A stretch of DNA of 64,000 bases from Listeria weihenstephanensis (GTDB lineage Bacteria > Bacillota > Bacilli > Lactobacillales > Listeriaceae), in assembly GCF_003534205.1 (NCBI RefSeq), contig NZ_CP011102.1, forward strand, positions 186,001-250,000, read 5' to 3'. The notes beneath the pieces are model-generated. The model was not told the origin of the DNA. It ran no database searches and worked only from the letters and a program-made list of their open reading frames with translations. A program made the position numbers and the translations under genes. Positions 34,692 to 44,920 of the stretch are shown here, piece by piece. How positions within the stretch are numbered: position 1 is the stretch's first letter; every line of letters begins with the position of its first letter.

Positions 34692-35810
34692 ATGGTCAAT
34701 AGCAAGCGATTAGTGGACACATTTATAGAATTAGTACAGATCGATTCGGAAACAGGGCACGAAGGGAAATTTCAAGCGTACTTAAAAGAACGATTTCAGG
34801 CGCTAGGTTTGGAAGTAATAGAGGATAATTCGATGACAGAAACAGGTTTTGGCGCCAATAATTTACTATGCCGCTTACCTGCAACGACGGATGCAGATGC
34901 GATGTTCTTTTCTTGCCACATGGATACGGTTACTCCAGGTGTCGGGATAAAGCCGCAGATTAAAGATGATATCATTTATTCAGATGGGAGCACGATTTTG
35001 GGCGCGGATGATAAAGCTGGCATCGCGGCAATGATCGAAACGATTCAACTGATTGCGGAAAATAACACGCCGCACGGGACGCTGGAATTCGTGATTTCAA
35101 TTGGAGAAGAAAGCGGCCTTATCGGAATTAAAGCGTTTGACATGAGCCTGCTCGAAGCGGATTATGGTTTTGTTTTAGATACAGGCGGTCCAGTCGGCAG
35201 CATTACAATAGGCACATCGACCAAAGCGAGGCTTGAAATTGTCATTGACGGGATTGCGGCACACGCAGGAGTTGAGCCTGAAAAAGGTGTTTCGGCACTC
35301 GCTATCGCAGTTTCCGCTATGTCCCAAATGAAACTAGGACGCATTGATTCCGAAACAACGGCGAATATTGGTACCATCGAAGGCGGAACGGCGACTAATG
35401 TTGTGATGGAGCAGGTACGCCTCGTTGCAGAAGTTCGCTCGATCCAGATGGAATCCTACGAGAAACAAATACAGCATATGAAAGATTTATTCGAAAAGGC
35501 AACGACAGAAATGGGCGGAGCTATTACAATAAACGTTGAAAAAAGCTACAGCGGGTTCCACTTTGATGCCGAAACAAAGGTTGTCAAAATCGCCACAGAA
35601 GCAATGGAAAACCTAGGCATGGAAGCGAAACATGAAATCAGTGGTGGCGGTAGCGATGCTAATGTTTTAAACGAACACGGAAAAGAAACGACCAACTTAT
35701 CGATCGGCTATGAAAAAATTCACACCATTCACGAATATATTCCAATTCGCGAATTAGAAAAGGCGGCAGCGTTAGCGTACGAAATTATAAAGCAGGTAGC
35801 AACGAAGTAA
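34692..35810 (+). CDS. M20-family peptidase (PepT-like)
   Basis: The protein has 372 residues. Metal-ligand motifs are FSCHMDTVTPG, ILGADDKAGIAAM and ISIGEESGLIG, with the dimerisation domain between (~180-290). A late SGGGSDANVLNEHG carries the last ligands. It is the short tripeptidase T-like subgroup found in Bacillus and Listeria. It is cytosolic and would trim peptides. GGGAGG precedes the ATG. It stands before yitT and a transporter, with gaps of 70 and 34 bases. Confidence 0.85.
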   Translation: MVNSKRLVDTFIELVQIDSETGHEGKFQAYLKERFQALGLEVIEDNSMTETGFGANNLLCRLPATTDADAMFFSCHMDTVTPGVGIKPQIKDDIIYSDGSTILGADDKAGIAAMIETIQLIAENNTPHGTLEFVISIGEESGLIGIKAFDMSLLEADYGFVLDTGGPVGSITIGTSTKARLEIVIDGIAAHAGVEPEKGVSALAIAVSAMSQMKLGRIDSETTANIGTIEGGTATNVVMEQVRLVAEVRSIQMESYEKQIQHMKDLFEKATTEMGGAITINVEKSYSGFHFDAETKVVKIATEAMENLGMEAKHEISGGGSDANVLNEHGKETTNLSIGYEKIHTIHEYIPIRELEKAAALAYEIIKQVATK

Positions 35811-35880
35811 ACAAGCGGTATAACAGGAACCTTCGTAAGCTGGAAGATGAGAAAACTAAATCAGAATAGAAGGTGTTTGA

Positions 35881-36720
35881 ATGAAACATATCATAAAACA
35901 ATTTTTCCTAGTAGCGATTTCTATCGGGCTTATTGGTGCCAGTATCAACCTATTTCTAGCGCCACATCATGTTGCAGCAGGTGGCGTAAGTGGTATCGGA
36001 ATCCTAGTGGAGCAAGCATTTGGCATTAATATTGCGATAACAGTACTAGTTTTGAACGTAGTCATGCTTATTTTAGCATTCATTTTTCTAGGCAGGGCCG
36101 TATTTATTAGATCTTTCCTAGGAAGTTTACTATTACCATTGTCGCTCGCAGTAATCCCAGAAGTCATGTTGGCACAAGATCGCTTACTTTCGGTCATATT
36201 CGGCAGCATGATTTTTGCAATTGGAGTCGCGATTCTCTATCGTATTGAGGCTTCTAGCGGCGGGACGACGATACCGCCACTTATTTTTAAAAAATATTTC
36301 AATTTGAACACATCGCTAGGCTTATTTTTAGTCGATTCGATTATCGTTATTTTCAATATTTTCGTATTCGGAGTAGAAGAATTTTTATTCGCGATTCTCT
36401 CATTGATTTTAGTTGCACTAATTATGAATTTCTTGGAGACAGGCCTCAAAAAACGTAAAGCCGTAATGATTATGAGCGAGAAAAAAATGGAAGACATCAA
36501 AGCTGGTTTGCTCGAAGAAGTCGGGCGTGGCGTCACAGTTTTCTCTGTATCAGGGGGATACACGGGGAGCGATAAAACAATGCTGATGGTCATTCTTGAA
36601 AGTCGGGAATATCCAGCGGTTCTCAAAATGATTAACTCCTACGACAAACATTCCTTTGTCATCGCCTATACGGTGTCTGAAGTACACGGCCTCGGTTTCA
36701 GTTATCATACAATTGAATAA
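35881..36720 (+). CDS. YitT-family membrane protein (DUF161/DUF2179)
   Basis: The protein has 279 residues. Six hydrophobic segments cover ~5-195, including the family's AAGGVSGIGILVEQAFG and EASSGGTTIPPLIFKKYF. A cytoplasmic DUF2179 domain follows (~205-279, GRGVTVFSVSGGYTGSDKTML). Function is unresolved in the family; transport is usually assumed. It is probably co-transcribed with its neighbours. Confidence 0.85.
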   Translation: MKHIIKQFFLVAISIGLIGASINLFLAPHHVAAGGVSGIGILVEQAFGINIAITVLVLNVVMLILAFIFLGRAVFIRSFLGSLLLPLSLAVIPEVMLAQDRLLSVIFGSMIFAIGVAILYRIEASSGGTTIPPLIFKKYFNLNTSLGLFLVDSIIVIFNIFVFGVEEFLFAILSLILVALIMNFLETGLKKRKAVMIMSEKKMEDIKAGLLEEVGRGVTVFSVSGGYTGSDKTMLMVILESREYPAVLKMINSYDKHSFVIAYTVSEVHGLGFSYHTIE

Positions 36721-36754
36721 AAACTAAAAACACAACAAAAAGGGGGAATTAATC

Positions 36755-37918
36755 ATGAATCCAGTGACAGCTTTTACGATTATCATGCTTATTTGGGTTA
36801 TCAGTGACTACGTTTCTAAAAAAACAAAATCACTCATTTCCTCACTACTCGTCGCTTCGATCATTTTCCTGGTAGGATTTAAAACAAATATATTCCCAGA
36901 AGATCTGCTAACAAGTTCATCCCTACTCGCGCTTGGACAGACGGTTGTTGGCTTCATCATTGTCCACATCGGAACCATGATCAGCCTCGACGAACTAAAA
37001 AAACAATGGAAAACAGTTGTAATCGGAGTCGCGGCGGTACTTGGTATCGTTGCCTTCCTATTCTTAATCGGTTCTTTTTTCTTAGATCAAAATTTTGTCA
37101 TTGCAGCAATCGGCGCGATCAGCGGGGGAACAATCTCAGTCATCATCGTGCAAGATGCCGCGCTCGCTTCAGGTCTTATGCTTGTCGCTGTTTTCCCAGT
37201 TTTAATTGCAGCGTTCCAGGGCTTGATTGGTTTCCCGTTGACATCCCTCATTTTGCGAAAAGAAGCGAACCGTTTAAAAGGGGAATATCGCGCAGGGACA
37301 CTTCAAGTTGTAAAAGCTGAAGAGCATCACGAAGAAGGCAAAACGATCTTGCCAAAAGCGTTACAAACAACAGCTGGAACCCTGTTCGTAGTCGGCGTCG
37401 TAGTAGTACTCGCAGCTTACGTCAACAACATCACGGACGGCGTTCTCAACAAATTCGTCGTTGCCTTACTACTTGGTATCCTATTACGCGCATTTGGCGT
37501 TTTCAAACCGAACATTCTAAGCGGAATCGATGCTTACGGCCTTATGATGCTCGCTATTTTAATCATTATTTTCGGCCCGCTAGCGACATCCTCCGTCGAC
37601 GATCTAATCGCACTTATCGGTCCACTTTGCATCGCGTTCGCCATAGGTGTAACAGGAAGCGTCGCATTCTCCGCCGTCATGGGGAAAATCCTCGGGTACA
37701 GTCTTTCAATGTCCATCGCGATTGGGCTCACGACACTATATGGGTTCCCAGGAACAATGATTTTGAGTCAGGAAGCCGCGAGAAGTGTTGGTGAAAACGA
37801 ACAAGAAATCGCGGCAATTGAAGGTCAAATTTTACCGAAGATGATCATCGCAGGTTTTTCAACAGTAACAATAACTTCGGTCATCATCACCAGTATTTTG
37901 GCCGAGTTAATACATTGA
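36755..37918 (+). CDS. Polytopic membrane protein, putative transporter
   Basis: The protein has 387 residues with ~10-11 membrane segments. It has an internal hydrophilic loop (RKEANRLKGEYRAGTLQ, ~170) and a glycine-rich re-entrant-like stretch GAISGGTISVIIVQDAALAS. The two halves look pseudo-symmetric, like sodium:glutamate or keto-deoxygluconate symporters. I cannot assign a family firmly. It lies between yitT and gadB but is not a GadC-type APC antiporter. GGGGG precedes the ATG, and a strong terminator follows. Confidence 0.5.
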   Translation: MNPVTAFTIIMLIWVISDYVSKKTKSLISSLLVASIIFLVGFKTNIFPEDLLTSSSLLALGQTVVGFIIVHIGTMISLDELKKQWKTVVIGVAAVLGIVAFLFLIGSFFLDQNFVIAAIGAISGGTISVIIVQDAALASGLMLVAVFPVLIAAFQGLIGFPLTSLILRKEANRLKGEYRAGTLQVVKAEEHHEEGKTILPKALQTTAGTLFVVGVVVVLAAYVNNITDGVLNKFVVALLLGILLRAFGVFKPNILSGIDAYGLMMLAILIIIFGPLATSSVDDLIALIGPLCIAFAIGVTGSVAFSAVMGKILGYSLSMSIAIGLTTLYGFPGTMILSQEAARSVGENEQEIAAIEGQILPKMIIAGFSTVTITSVIITSILAELIH

Positions 37919-37922
37919 CTTT

Positions 37923-37960
37923 AAAAGAGGAGAAGCATAGACTTGCTTTCTCCTCTTTTT
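37923..37960 (+). terminator. Terminator before gadB
   Basis: AAAAGAGGAGAA pairs with TTTCTCCTCTTTT, followed by T. It separates gadB from the transporter gene. Confidence 0.9.
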
Positions 37961-38044
37961 GCGCGGAATTTTCCGTTGAGGTTTGCCACGAGACGAAAGA
38001 GACTATGGTAACTATGATGACATTAAAAAGGAGATGACCAGAAA

Positions 38045-39451
38045 ATGGCGTTACTTGGAGGAAATAAAAAAGACTCGAAGCACGATGAAATACGGTTATT
38101 TTATGGGGAAGGGCTATCCGAACAACCACTACCGCGCTATGAAATTCCAGCAGATACAATGCCAGCAGGTGCTGCGTACGATTTTATCATGGATGAATTG
38201 CGCGATGAGGGAAGCGCTCGCCAGAACTTAGCGACATTTGTACAGACGTGGATGGAGCCAGAAGCGCAGCAACTAATCATGAACACGCTTGATAAAAATG
38301 CGGTCGACAAATCAGAATACCCACAAACAGCAGAAATTGAAGAGCGTTGCGTCAACATTATCGCAAACCTGTGGAATGCAGATGAACGAGATGAGTTCAT
38401 TGGTACGTCGACGGTTGGCTCATCCGAAGCCTGCATGCTCGGCGGAATGGCAGCACTTTTTCGCTGGAAAAAACAAGCGCGCGAACTCGGCCTCGACATG
38501 AGTAAACGTCCAAACATGATCATTTCCTCCGCATACCAAGTCGTTTGGGAGAAATTTGGCGTCTACTGGGATGTTGAATTGCGCGAAGTCCCGGTTACAA
38601 AAGAATGCCTCGCGCTTGATCCAGATAAAGCGATCGACCTCATCGATGACTACACCATTTGCGTCGTCGGCATCATGGGATTAACCTACACAGGCCGTTA
38701 CGATGACATCAAAGCTCTGGACGAGGCGATCACGACCTATAACGAAACAAGTAAGGTGAAAGTGTATATTCACGTGGATGCAGCGTCAGGAGGCTTATAC
38801 ACCCCATTCATGGAACCCAATTTAGAATGGGATTTCCGCCTCGATAACGTCAAATCCATCAATACATCCGGGCACAAATATGGTCTGGTATACCCTGGCG
38901 TCGGTTGGGTCGTGTGGAAAGACAAAGAATGGCTACCAAAAGAACTTATTTTCAACGTCAGCTATCTAGGCGGCGACATGCCAACCATGGCTATCAATTT
39001 TTCACGTCCCGCGAGCCTTATCGTTGCCCAATATTACTTATTCCTGCGACTCGGTTTCGAAGGCTTCCGCCAAGTCCATTCCCGCACGCAAAAAGCCGCC
39101 CTATACATCACAAAAGAACTCGAAAAACTAGGCATGTTCGAAATTGTGAACGGAGCGGAGCAATTACCAGTTGTCGCATGGACTTTAAAAGAAGACGCAG
39201 ATGTGAAATGGGATCTCTATGACTTGTCTGATTTCTTGCGGATGCGCGGCTGGCAAGTTCCGGCGTATCCAATGCCCGCAGATCTAGAAGAAATGGTTGT
39301 TTTACGCGTCGTTATCAAAGGCGATTTCAGCTACGATTCCGCGCTACTATTCGTTCGCGATCTAAAAGCAACGATCGAAAAACTAGAGAAATCACATATC
39401 CTACCGAGTGCGGACAAGCATCCGAAAAAAACACACGGCTTTACCCACTAA
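38045..39451 (+). CDS. gadB: Glutamate decarboxylase
   Basis: The protein has 468 residues, full length for GadB. Landmarks are GTSTVGSSEACMLGG (PLP phosphate side), HVDAASGGLYTPF and SINTSGHKYGLVYPGVGW with the PLP-binding Lys (~277). The C-terminal tail ends KTHGFTH, like the pH-gating tail of GadB. It consumes a cytosolic proton by making GABA from glutamate, for acid tolerance. AAAAAGGAG precedes the ATG. No gadC antiporter lies next to it. Confidence 0.95.
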   Translation: MALLGGNKKDSKHDEIRLFYGEGLSEQPLPRYEIPADTMPAGAAYDFIMDELRDEGSARQNLATFVQTWMEPEAQQLIMNTLDKNAVDKSEYPQTAEIEERCVNIIANLWNADERDEFIGTSTVGSSEACMLGGMAALFRWKKQARELGLDMSKRPNMIISSAYQVVWEKFGVYWDVELREVPVTKECLALDPDKAIDLIDDYTICVVGIMGLTYTGRYDDIKALDEAITTYNETSKVKVYIHVDAASGGLYTPFMEPNLEWDFRLDNVKSINTSGHKYGLVYPGVGWVVWKDKEWLPKELIFNVSYLGGDMPTMAINFSRPASLIVAQYYLFLRLGFEGFRQVHSRTQKAALYITKELEKLGMFEIVNGAEQLPVVAWTLKEDADVKWDLYDLSDFLRMRGWQVPAYPMPADLEEMVVLRVVIKGDFSYDSALLFVRDLKATIEKLEKSHILPSADKHPKKTHGFTH

Positions 39452-39480
39452 GTTACAAAAAGCGGCTTTTATACCGTCTG

Positions 39481-39516
39481 AGAGAGCTGAATTTAGCGAT
39501 TAGCTCTCTTTTTTTG
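39481..39516 (+). terminator. Terminator after gadB
   Basis: AGAGAGCT pairs with AGCTCTCT, followed by seven T. Confidence 0.9.
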
Positions 39517-39535
39517 ATAAAACTCCCGAAAACGC

Positions 39536-39564
39536 TTGACCTCAAGGCTGAAACATGTTTTAAT
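39536..39564 (+). promoter_or_regulatory. Promoter of tRNA-Asp
   Basis: TTGACC at 39536 and TTTAAT at 39559 are 17 bases apart, 32 bases before the tRNA. Confidence 0.75.
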
Positions 39565-39595
39565 AAGGAAGTGCCAAAAATGGTGCAGCAAGAAA

Positions 39596-39668
39596 GGTTC
39601 CGTGGTGTAGGGGTTAACATGCCTGCCTGTCACGCAGGAGATCGCGGGTTCAAATCCCGTCGGGACCG
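39596..39668 (+). tRNA. tRNA-Asp (anticodon GTC)
   Basis: The cloverleaf closes with acceptor stem GGTTCCG / CGGGACC (one G-T pair), anticodon stem CCTGC / GCAGG around CTGTCAC, and T-loop GGTTCAAATCC. Position 73 is G, the Asp discriminator. CCA is not encoded. It is a single tRNA gene with its own promoter, so a possible integration site, though no integrase is nearby. Confidence 0.95.
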
Positions 39669-39741
39669 TCAAATAAAAATCGCGTTTTGTTTAGGAGTTA
39701 ATTTCCCAGACAAGACGCGATTTTTCGTTATAGATTTCGTT

Positions 39742-40062
39742 TTACGCTACGACAACCGCAGTCCCAGAAGCCGTCACCATCAACATCCCATTATCAGCAC
39801 CAAGTACCTCATAATCGATGTCCACGCCAACTACGGCATTCGCGCCCAGTTTCGCCGCACGCTCTTCCATTTCGCGAATCGCTTCCTCACGAGCCGCTAC
39901 TAGTTCTTGCTCATAACCCTCCGAGCGTCCACCGAAGAAATTACGCAATCCTGCGCCAATATCCTTCATAAAGTTAACCCCAGTAATTACCTCTCCAAAA
40001 ACGATCTGCTTATATTCCACAATCTGCTTGCCATCTACACTCGGCGTTGTTGTTGAAATCAT
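39742..40062 (-). CDS. YbjQ/UPF0145-family protein
   Basis: The protein has 106 residues covering the whole YbjQ family. [21 protein letters not shown], a charged helix [20 protein letters not shown] and [10 protein letters not shown] are present. The family forms rings of swapped pentamers; its function is not established. GGAGGTAAT precedes the start. Confidence 0.88.
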   Translation of the reverse strand: MISTTTPSVDGKQIVEYKQIVFGEVITGVNFMKDIGAGLRNFFGGRSEGYEQELVAAREEAIREMEERAAKLGANAVVGVDIDYEVLGADNGMLMVTASGTAVVVA

Positions 40063-40126
40063 GTTCCATTACCTCCTAATTTTTATGATGTTATGACATT
40101 AAAATAGCATACTCCGCCAGAAAACA

Positions 40127-40160
40127 CAAAAAAAGCGCTGAATCCTAATTCAGCGCTCGA
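40127..40160 (-). terminator. Terminator of ldh
   Basis: On the minus strand AGCGCTGAATTAGGATTCAGCG forms a stem with AGCGCTGAA / TTCAGCGCT arms followed by TTTTTTT, 10 bases after the ldh stop. Confidence 0.9.
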
Positions 40161-40169
40161 AGCATTTTA

Positions 40170-41123
<954 letters not shown>

Positions 41124-41147
41124 TCAAAAAATACAATCTACTAGTAC

Positions 41148-41176
41148 AGTATAACATGATATTTTCATTTGTGAAA
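41148..41176 (-). promoter_or_regulatory. Promoter of ldh
   Basis: On the minus strand TTTCAC and TATACT are separated by 17 bases, 40 bases before the start codon. Confidence 0.65.
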
Positions 41177-41218
41177 CCTTGAACGACTAAGTTTCGAAAA
41201 AGTGTTATATAGAAAATG

Positions 41219-41232
41219 TGTAAGCGCTATGA
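41219..41232. promoter_or_regulatory. cre-like site between ldh and the L25 gene
   Basis: TGTAAGCGCTATGA matches cre at 13 of 14 positions. The 323-base intergenic region also holds the ldh promoter and the sigma-B promoter of the L25 gene. Nothing else was recognised in it. Confidence 0.6.
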
Positions 41233-41363
41233 TACAGATTTTGGGTGATGAAAGCCCGTTCACACAAAGTAAATAGGTTTCTCCTCTCTTTACCTTAATA
41301 TATGAAGTTATAAACCTTGCTTTACAGGGAAATGTCGAATTATTAGTCAGAAAGACCCTTATC

Positions 41364-41389
41364 GTTTCATTTTTGAGGCAAAAGGGTAT
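41364..41389 (+). promoter_or_regulatory. Sigma-B promoter of ctc
   Basis: GTTTCA and GGGTAT are 14 bases apart, matching the general-stress sigma-B consensus. The ctc gene is a classic sigma-B target. Confidence 0.85.
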
Positions 41390-41431
41390 ATGATGGAAGT
41401 GTACAATATAAAATGAGTGGAGTGATTTTTC

Positions 41432-42061
41432 ATGGCAACAACATTAGAAGTCCAAAAAAGAGAAACAAAACCGCATTCGAACATAACAGCTATCCGTAAT
41501 GCAGGTAGAATTCCAGGTGTTATATATGGTTACAAAGCAGAAAACGTTCCAGTATCCGTTGACGCTTTAACGTTCATTAAAGCAGTTCGAGATAATGGCC
41601 GTAATTCCGTATTTTCAGTAACAATCGACGGAGCGAAATTAAACGTATTACTACATGATTACCAAACAGATGCATTAAAAGGTGACATTGAGCATATCGA
41701 TTTACTTGCGGTAGATATGTCCGAAGAAGTTGAAGCGACTGTAAATATCAGCTTGGTAGGCGAGTCCAAAGGCGTTAAGCTTAGTGGAGTCTTGCAACAA
41801 GTATTATACGATCTAACTGTTGCTACAACACCAGACAAATTACCAGAAGTAGTAGAAGTAGATATTACAAACCTTGACATTGGCGATGCAATCACAGTAG
41901 CAGACCTAGCTAAAAACGCTGACTACACAGTGATTACTGATGGCGAAGAAGTTATCGCGACAGTTTCAGCACCACGTTCTGCTGATGAGCCAGAAACAAC
42001 AAGCAGTGCAGTGACAGAACCAGAAGCAATCCACGGTTCAGAAGGCAATGCAGATAAATAA
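41432..42061 (+). CDS. ctc: 50S ribosomal protein L25/general stress protein Ctc
   Basis: The protein has 209 residues, the long form. An N-terminal L25 5S-rRNA-binding domain (HSNITAIRNAGRIPGVIYG) is followed by the TL5/CTC beta-domain (~95-185) and an acidic tail. It binds 5S rRNA and is induced by stress. The sigma-B promoter lies 43 bases upstream and a terminator follows. Confidence 0.92.
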   Translation: MATTLEVQKRETKPHSNITAIRNAGRIPGVIYGYKAENVPVSVDALTFIKAVRDNGRNSVFSVTIDGAKLNVLLHDYQTDALKGDIEHIDLLAVDMSEEVEATVNISLVGESKGVKLSGVLQQVLYDLTVATTPDKLPEVVEVDITNLDIGDAITVADLAKNADYTVITDGEEVIATVSAPRSADEPETTSSAVTEPEAIHGSEGNADK

Positions 42062-42084
42062 ATTTCAAAAGTAAAAAATAATAC

Positions 42085-42132
42085 TAAAAACGAGTAATAA
42101 CGCTAGAAATTTGGCGCTGTTGCTCGTTTTTT
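42085..42132 (+). terminator. Terminator after ctc
   Basis: AACGAG ... CGC pairs with GCG ... CTCGTT in an interrupted stem followed by seven T. Confidence 0.8.
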
Positions 42133-42247
42133 TATTTTGTCCAATTTTTCGTCACAAAGTGTTCACAATTACACGAAGGTTTACATAGAATTAAGAACGG
42201 GCAAACAGATTGAAGCAAGACATAAAAGTGTTAGGAATTAGGAGGTA

Positions 42248-44014
42248 GTGAACATGAAAAATAAGATTCTACTGCTTCTGGGCTTTGCGATGGTCTTAAT
42301 CGGGGGACTATTCCTTCAAAGCAATCAAGCAAAAGCAGCCGTATTAAATCTAAAACCCGGAGCCACACCAGAAATCAGAATATACAATACACAAGTGCTC
42401 CAAAATGCAATCAACCAATCCAAAACAGCCATTACGATCCCAAAAGGGAATTTTGAAGTGACAGGAAGTATTATCTTGAAATCAAACGTGACAATACTCG
42501 GAGTAAGCACGAACCCTGCCGACTCCAAAATCACGCTGAACAATGGGCCGATGACAACAGAAACAGGCAAAGGCATAACCACGGTGAACAACCTGAATCT
42601 GCGAAACTTCACGCTACAGTACAATCCAACGATGCCCAAATACGATTTCACGAAACACAATACAAACGTGTACCAAAACAATCTACTCGAAATCGGCTCC
42701 GTTCCAAAAGCAGAATCGACCGCAAACTATCACGCCACATACAAAAAAATAACAAAAAGCAATATCACGGTCCAAAACATGATTTTAAACGCCAATCAAG
42801 TAGGATCATCCGTATTAAGCGTAGCAAAGGCGACAAACGTGAAAATTGCCAATAATCAAATACTTAATTCAGGACTACAAGGTGGAATTACCGCAAGCTA
42901 CACAGATGGATTACAAATTGACGGAAATACCGTGAAGAACTCAGGTCGCTCCGGAATCAGCCTGTACCAAGGAAACGGCTCAGCCAAGTCACCAATTTAT
43001 ATTCGCAACAACAAAGTTATCGATTGGATGGAACGCTACGGCGGCTATCATTATAACGCGGCCAAGGCGAACAAAGTCGCACCCGACATGATGCTTGACG
43101 GCGGAATTGACAGCTACGGCCCAGCCAACAATTACGTCTCCGTCACCGGAAATAACGTATCCCTTCAAAATAACAACAATAAACGCAACACCGACAATCA
43201 AAAAATCGAACAGAAGTGGGGCGTGAAAAACGCACAGTACGTTGGTTATACCGGCATAAGAGGCAGCGGAATTGCACACGCCACCTATCAAAACAACATC
43301 GTAACCATAAACAGTCCAGACGCCATATCCTTCATGACCTTCAACCTGCGACTCCGCAACACATATACAGCACCCAAATACATTTTAGTTGAAAATAACA
43401 AATTCACCTCACAAAAAATAAGTTTTCCAATCCGAATTTTCGGAGGTGCGAGCGAAAACACATTAGCATCCGGAATCACGATTCGCAAAAACACCTTCAC
43501 AATCAATGGCGACATCCCAACCTACTACAAAACCTTGATTGACGTCCGCGAAAAAACCGAAACGATCGGCGGCAAACTGACCTATTTCGGCACATCACTC
43601 CTAACCGTCACAGGCAACAAAATCAACAGTAAAAACGTGAAGCAGTTGGTCGCAGGAACCCCAATCCGGAAACTACCAGTGGTGAACACATTATACCTTG
43701 GCCAAAACACACTAAACACAAAGCCGTTTCAAAATATCGGAGGCTACCTCGACAGCGTCATCCAATTGCCAAGCTATAAAAAAGGAGTAATCACAGGCGG
43801 CGTTATGTGGTCCTTCACAGATCAATCGACCAAGACGATACAATTGAAAGACAGCGCTGGAAAAGCACTGACGAAACCCATCACGCTCAAAAAAGGAGCC
43901 CTTGCTAACTTCACACTAAAACCAACCTACAGCGCCAAACCGAAGTTACTTTGGATCACGAGCAAGATCGGGAAGACGGCAGTGACGAAGAAAGTACCGT
44001 TGTATTTGTTTTAA
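42248..44014 (+). CDS. Secreted right-handed parallel beta-helix protein
   Basis: The protein has 588 residues. A signal peptide ends near AKAAVLN (~30). Residues ~45-480 contain PbH1-type coils, for example NVTILGVSTNP, NLNLRNFTLQYNP, NVKIANNQILNSG and LQIDGNTVKNSGRSGISLYQ. The C-terminal ~100 residues look like a separate beta domain. Such proteins are often polysaccharide lyases or epimerases, but I see no clear catalytic triad. It could degrade or modify a surface or plant glycan. GGAGGTAG precedes the ATG. Confidence 0.8.
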   Translation: MNMKNKILLLLGFAMVLIGGLFLQSNQAKAAVLNLKPGATPEIRIYNTQVLQNAINQSKTAITIPKGNFEVTGSIILKSNVTILGVSTNPADSKITLNNGPMTTETGKGITTVNNLNLRNFTLQYNPTMPKYDFTKHNTNVYQNNLLEIGSVPKAESTANYHATYKKITKSNITVQNMILNANQVGSSVLSVAKATNVKIANNQILNSGLQGGITASYTDGLQIDGNTVKNSGRSGISLYQGNGSAKSPIYIRNNKVIDWMERYGGYHYNAAKANKVAPDMMLDGGIDSYGPANNYVSVTGNNVSLQNNNNKRNTDNQKIEQKWGVKNAQYVGYTGIRGSGIAHATYQNNIVTINSPDAISFMTFNLRLRNTYTAPKYILVENNKFTSQKISFPIRIFGGASENTLASGITIRKNTFTINGDIPTYYKTLIDVREKTETIGGKLTYFGTSLLTVTGNKINSKNVKQLVAGTPIRKLPVVNTLYLGQNTLNTKPFQNIGGYLDSVIQLPSYKKGVITGGVMWSFTDQSTKTIQLKDSAGKALTKPITLKKGALANFTLKPTYSAKPKLLWITSKIGKTAVTKKVPLYLF

Positions 44015-44029
44015 ATAATATGTAGGACA

Positions 44030-44066
44030 CGACCAGGGATGCGATGGATGCATTTCTGGTTGTTTA
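44030..44066 (+). terminator. Hairpin after the beta-helix gene
   Basis: A 13-pair stem CGACCAGGGATGC / GCATTTCTGGTTG (with G-T pairs) is followed by TTT only. Probable terminator. Confidence 0.6.
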
Positions 44067-44153
44067 CGGTTTAGGAAAAATGAAAATATAGTTAATTCAA
44101 GAGGGATTCTGTGTTAAGATTTTAGAATAGACAGTACAAGGAGGAGATTTAAC

Positions 44154-44435
44154 TTGCAAGAAATAAAAACAGCAATCCAATCAGCGCTAAAAAACGAGAT
44201 AACCCATGAAAAATTAATCGATATCGCAGAGGAATTATTGTTTACGGATAACACGCAGCAATCGATTAATGCTGATTTATCAGATAGAAACCGAACGTTG
44301 CTAGAAGATATGTCCGCACAATGGGATCTATACTTGGAAAATACATATACAATAGAAGAATTACAGAGCCTTGAGTATCAAAAAGTAAGGTTACCCGAAG
44401 AATGGCTTAAAAGGTGGTATGAGAGTGGCCACTAA
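44154..44435 (+). CDS. Hypothetical small acidic protein (TTG start)
   Basis: The protein has 93 residues; family not recognised. It is helical and soluble, with conserved-looking EITHEKLIDIAEELLF and a Trp-rich C-terminus (PEEWLKRWYESGH). The TTG start follows AAGGAGGAG. It overlaps the next gene by 17 bases and opens a run of five small genes. The size, acidity and company would suit an immunity protein, but no toxin is adjacent, so no function is claimed. Confidence 0.6.
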   Translation: MQEIKTAIQSALKNEITHEKLIDIAEELLFTDNTQQSINADLSDRNRTLLEDMSAQWDLYLENTYTIEELQSLEYQKVRLPEEWLKRWYESGH

Positions 44436-44715
44436 AAATAAAAAAATAAGAAGTATCCAGGCGAAACTAGATCAGTGGGGAGTTGTATTAATAGGTGTTG
44501 TCCTAGTAATAATTGTTATGCAATATATCTTCCAAGATTTTATAACAGGGACGATTCTCAAAAGTTGCCTTTTCATTATCGTATTATACAATGTGTCGAT
44601 ATTTGCTGAAATCACAGAAGGCTTCAATTTCAAGCGAATTTGGCATAATATTTTCCGCATAATGGGAATGATATTAGGTTTCGCGACAATTATTATATCG
44701 ATTTTATTATTCTAA
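44419..44715 (+). CDS. Hypothetical membrane protein
   Basis: The protein has 98 residues with a basic N-terminus and three hydrophobic segments (~22-42, ~46-64, ~76-98). There is no recognised family. It starts inside the preceding gene and is followed 15 bases later by another small membrane gene. Confidence 0.6.
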   Translation: MRVATKNKKIRSIQAKLDQWGVVLIGVVLVIIVMQYIFQDFITGTILKSCLFIIVLYNVSIFAEITEGFNFKRIWHNIFRIMGMILGFATIIISILLF

Positions 44716-44730
44716 GGAGACGATTCTCAA

Positions 44731-44907
44731 ATGCTACTTATTTTACTGGCAATCAACATAATCATACTAATCTGCCTAACGCTCCTTGGAAAAAGAGCAA
44801 AGAAAACCAAAAATAAAAAGCTATTCGTAACAGTTGGCTTATTGCTCGTGCTATTTTCATTTGGCAGCTACGCATATTATGCTGTTATCGAATTGTTTAC
44901 AAGCTAA
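44731..44907 (+). CDS. Hypothetical 58-residue membrane protein
   Basis: TAAGGAG lies ten bases before the ATG. The product has two transmembrane segments (MLLILLAINIIILICLTLL, and LFVTVGLLLVLFSFGSYAYY) joined by a basic loop KRAKKTKNKK. Family unknown. It sits tightly between two genes of the same strand, which supports it being translated. Confidence 0.6.
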   Translation: MLLILLAINIIILICLTLLGKRAKKTKNKKLFVTVGLLLVLFSFGSYAYYAVIELFTS

Positions 44908-44920
44908 GGAGTGAGTTCTT

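Noticed and set aside
39514..39903. 129-codon frame across the tRNA
   Set aside because: It contains the tRNA-Asp gene and part of the antisense of the YbjQ gene; no ribosome site.
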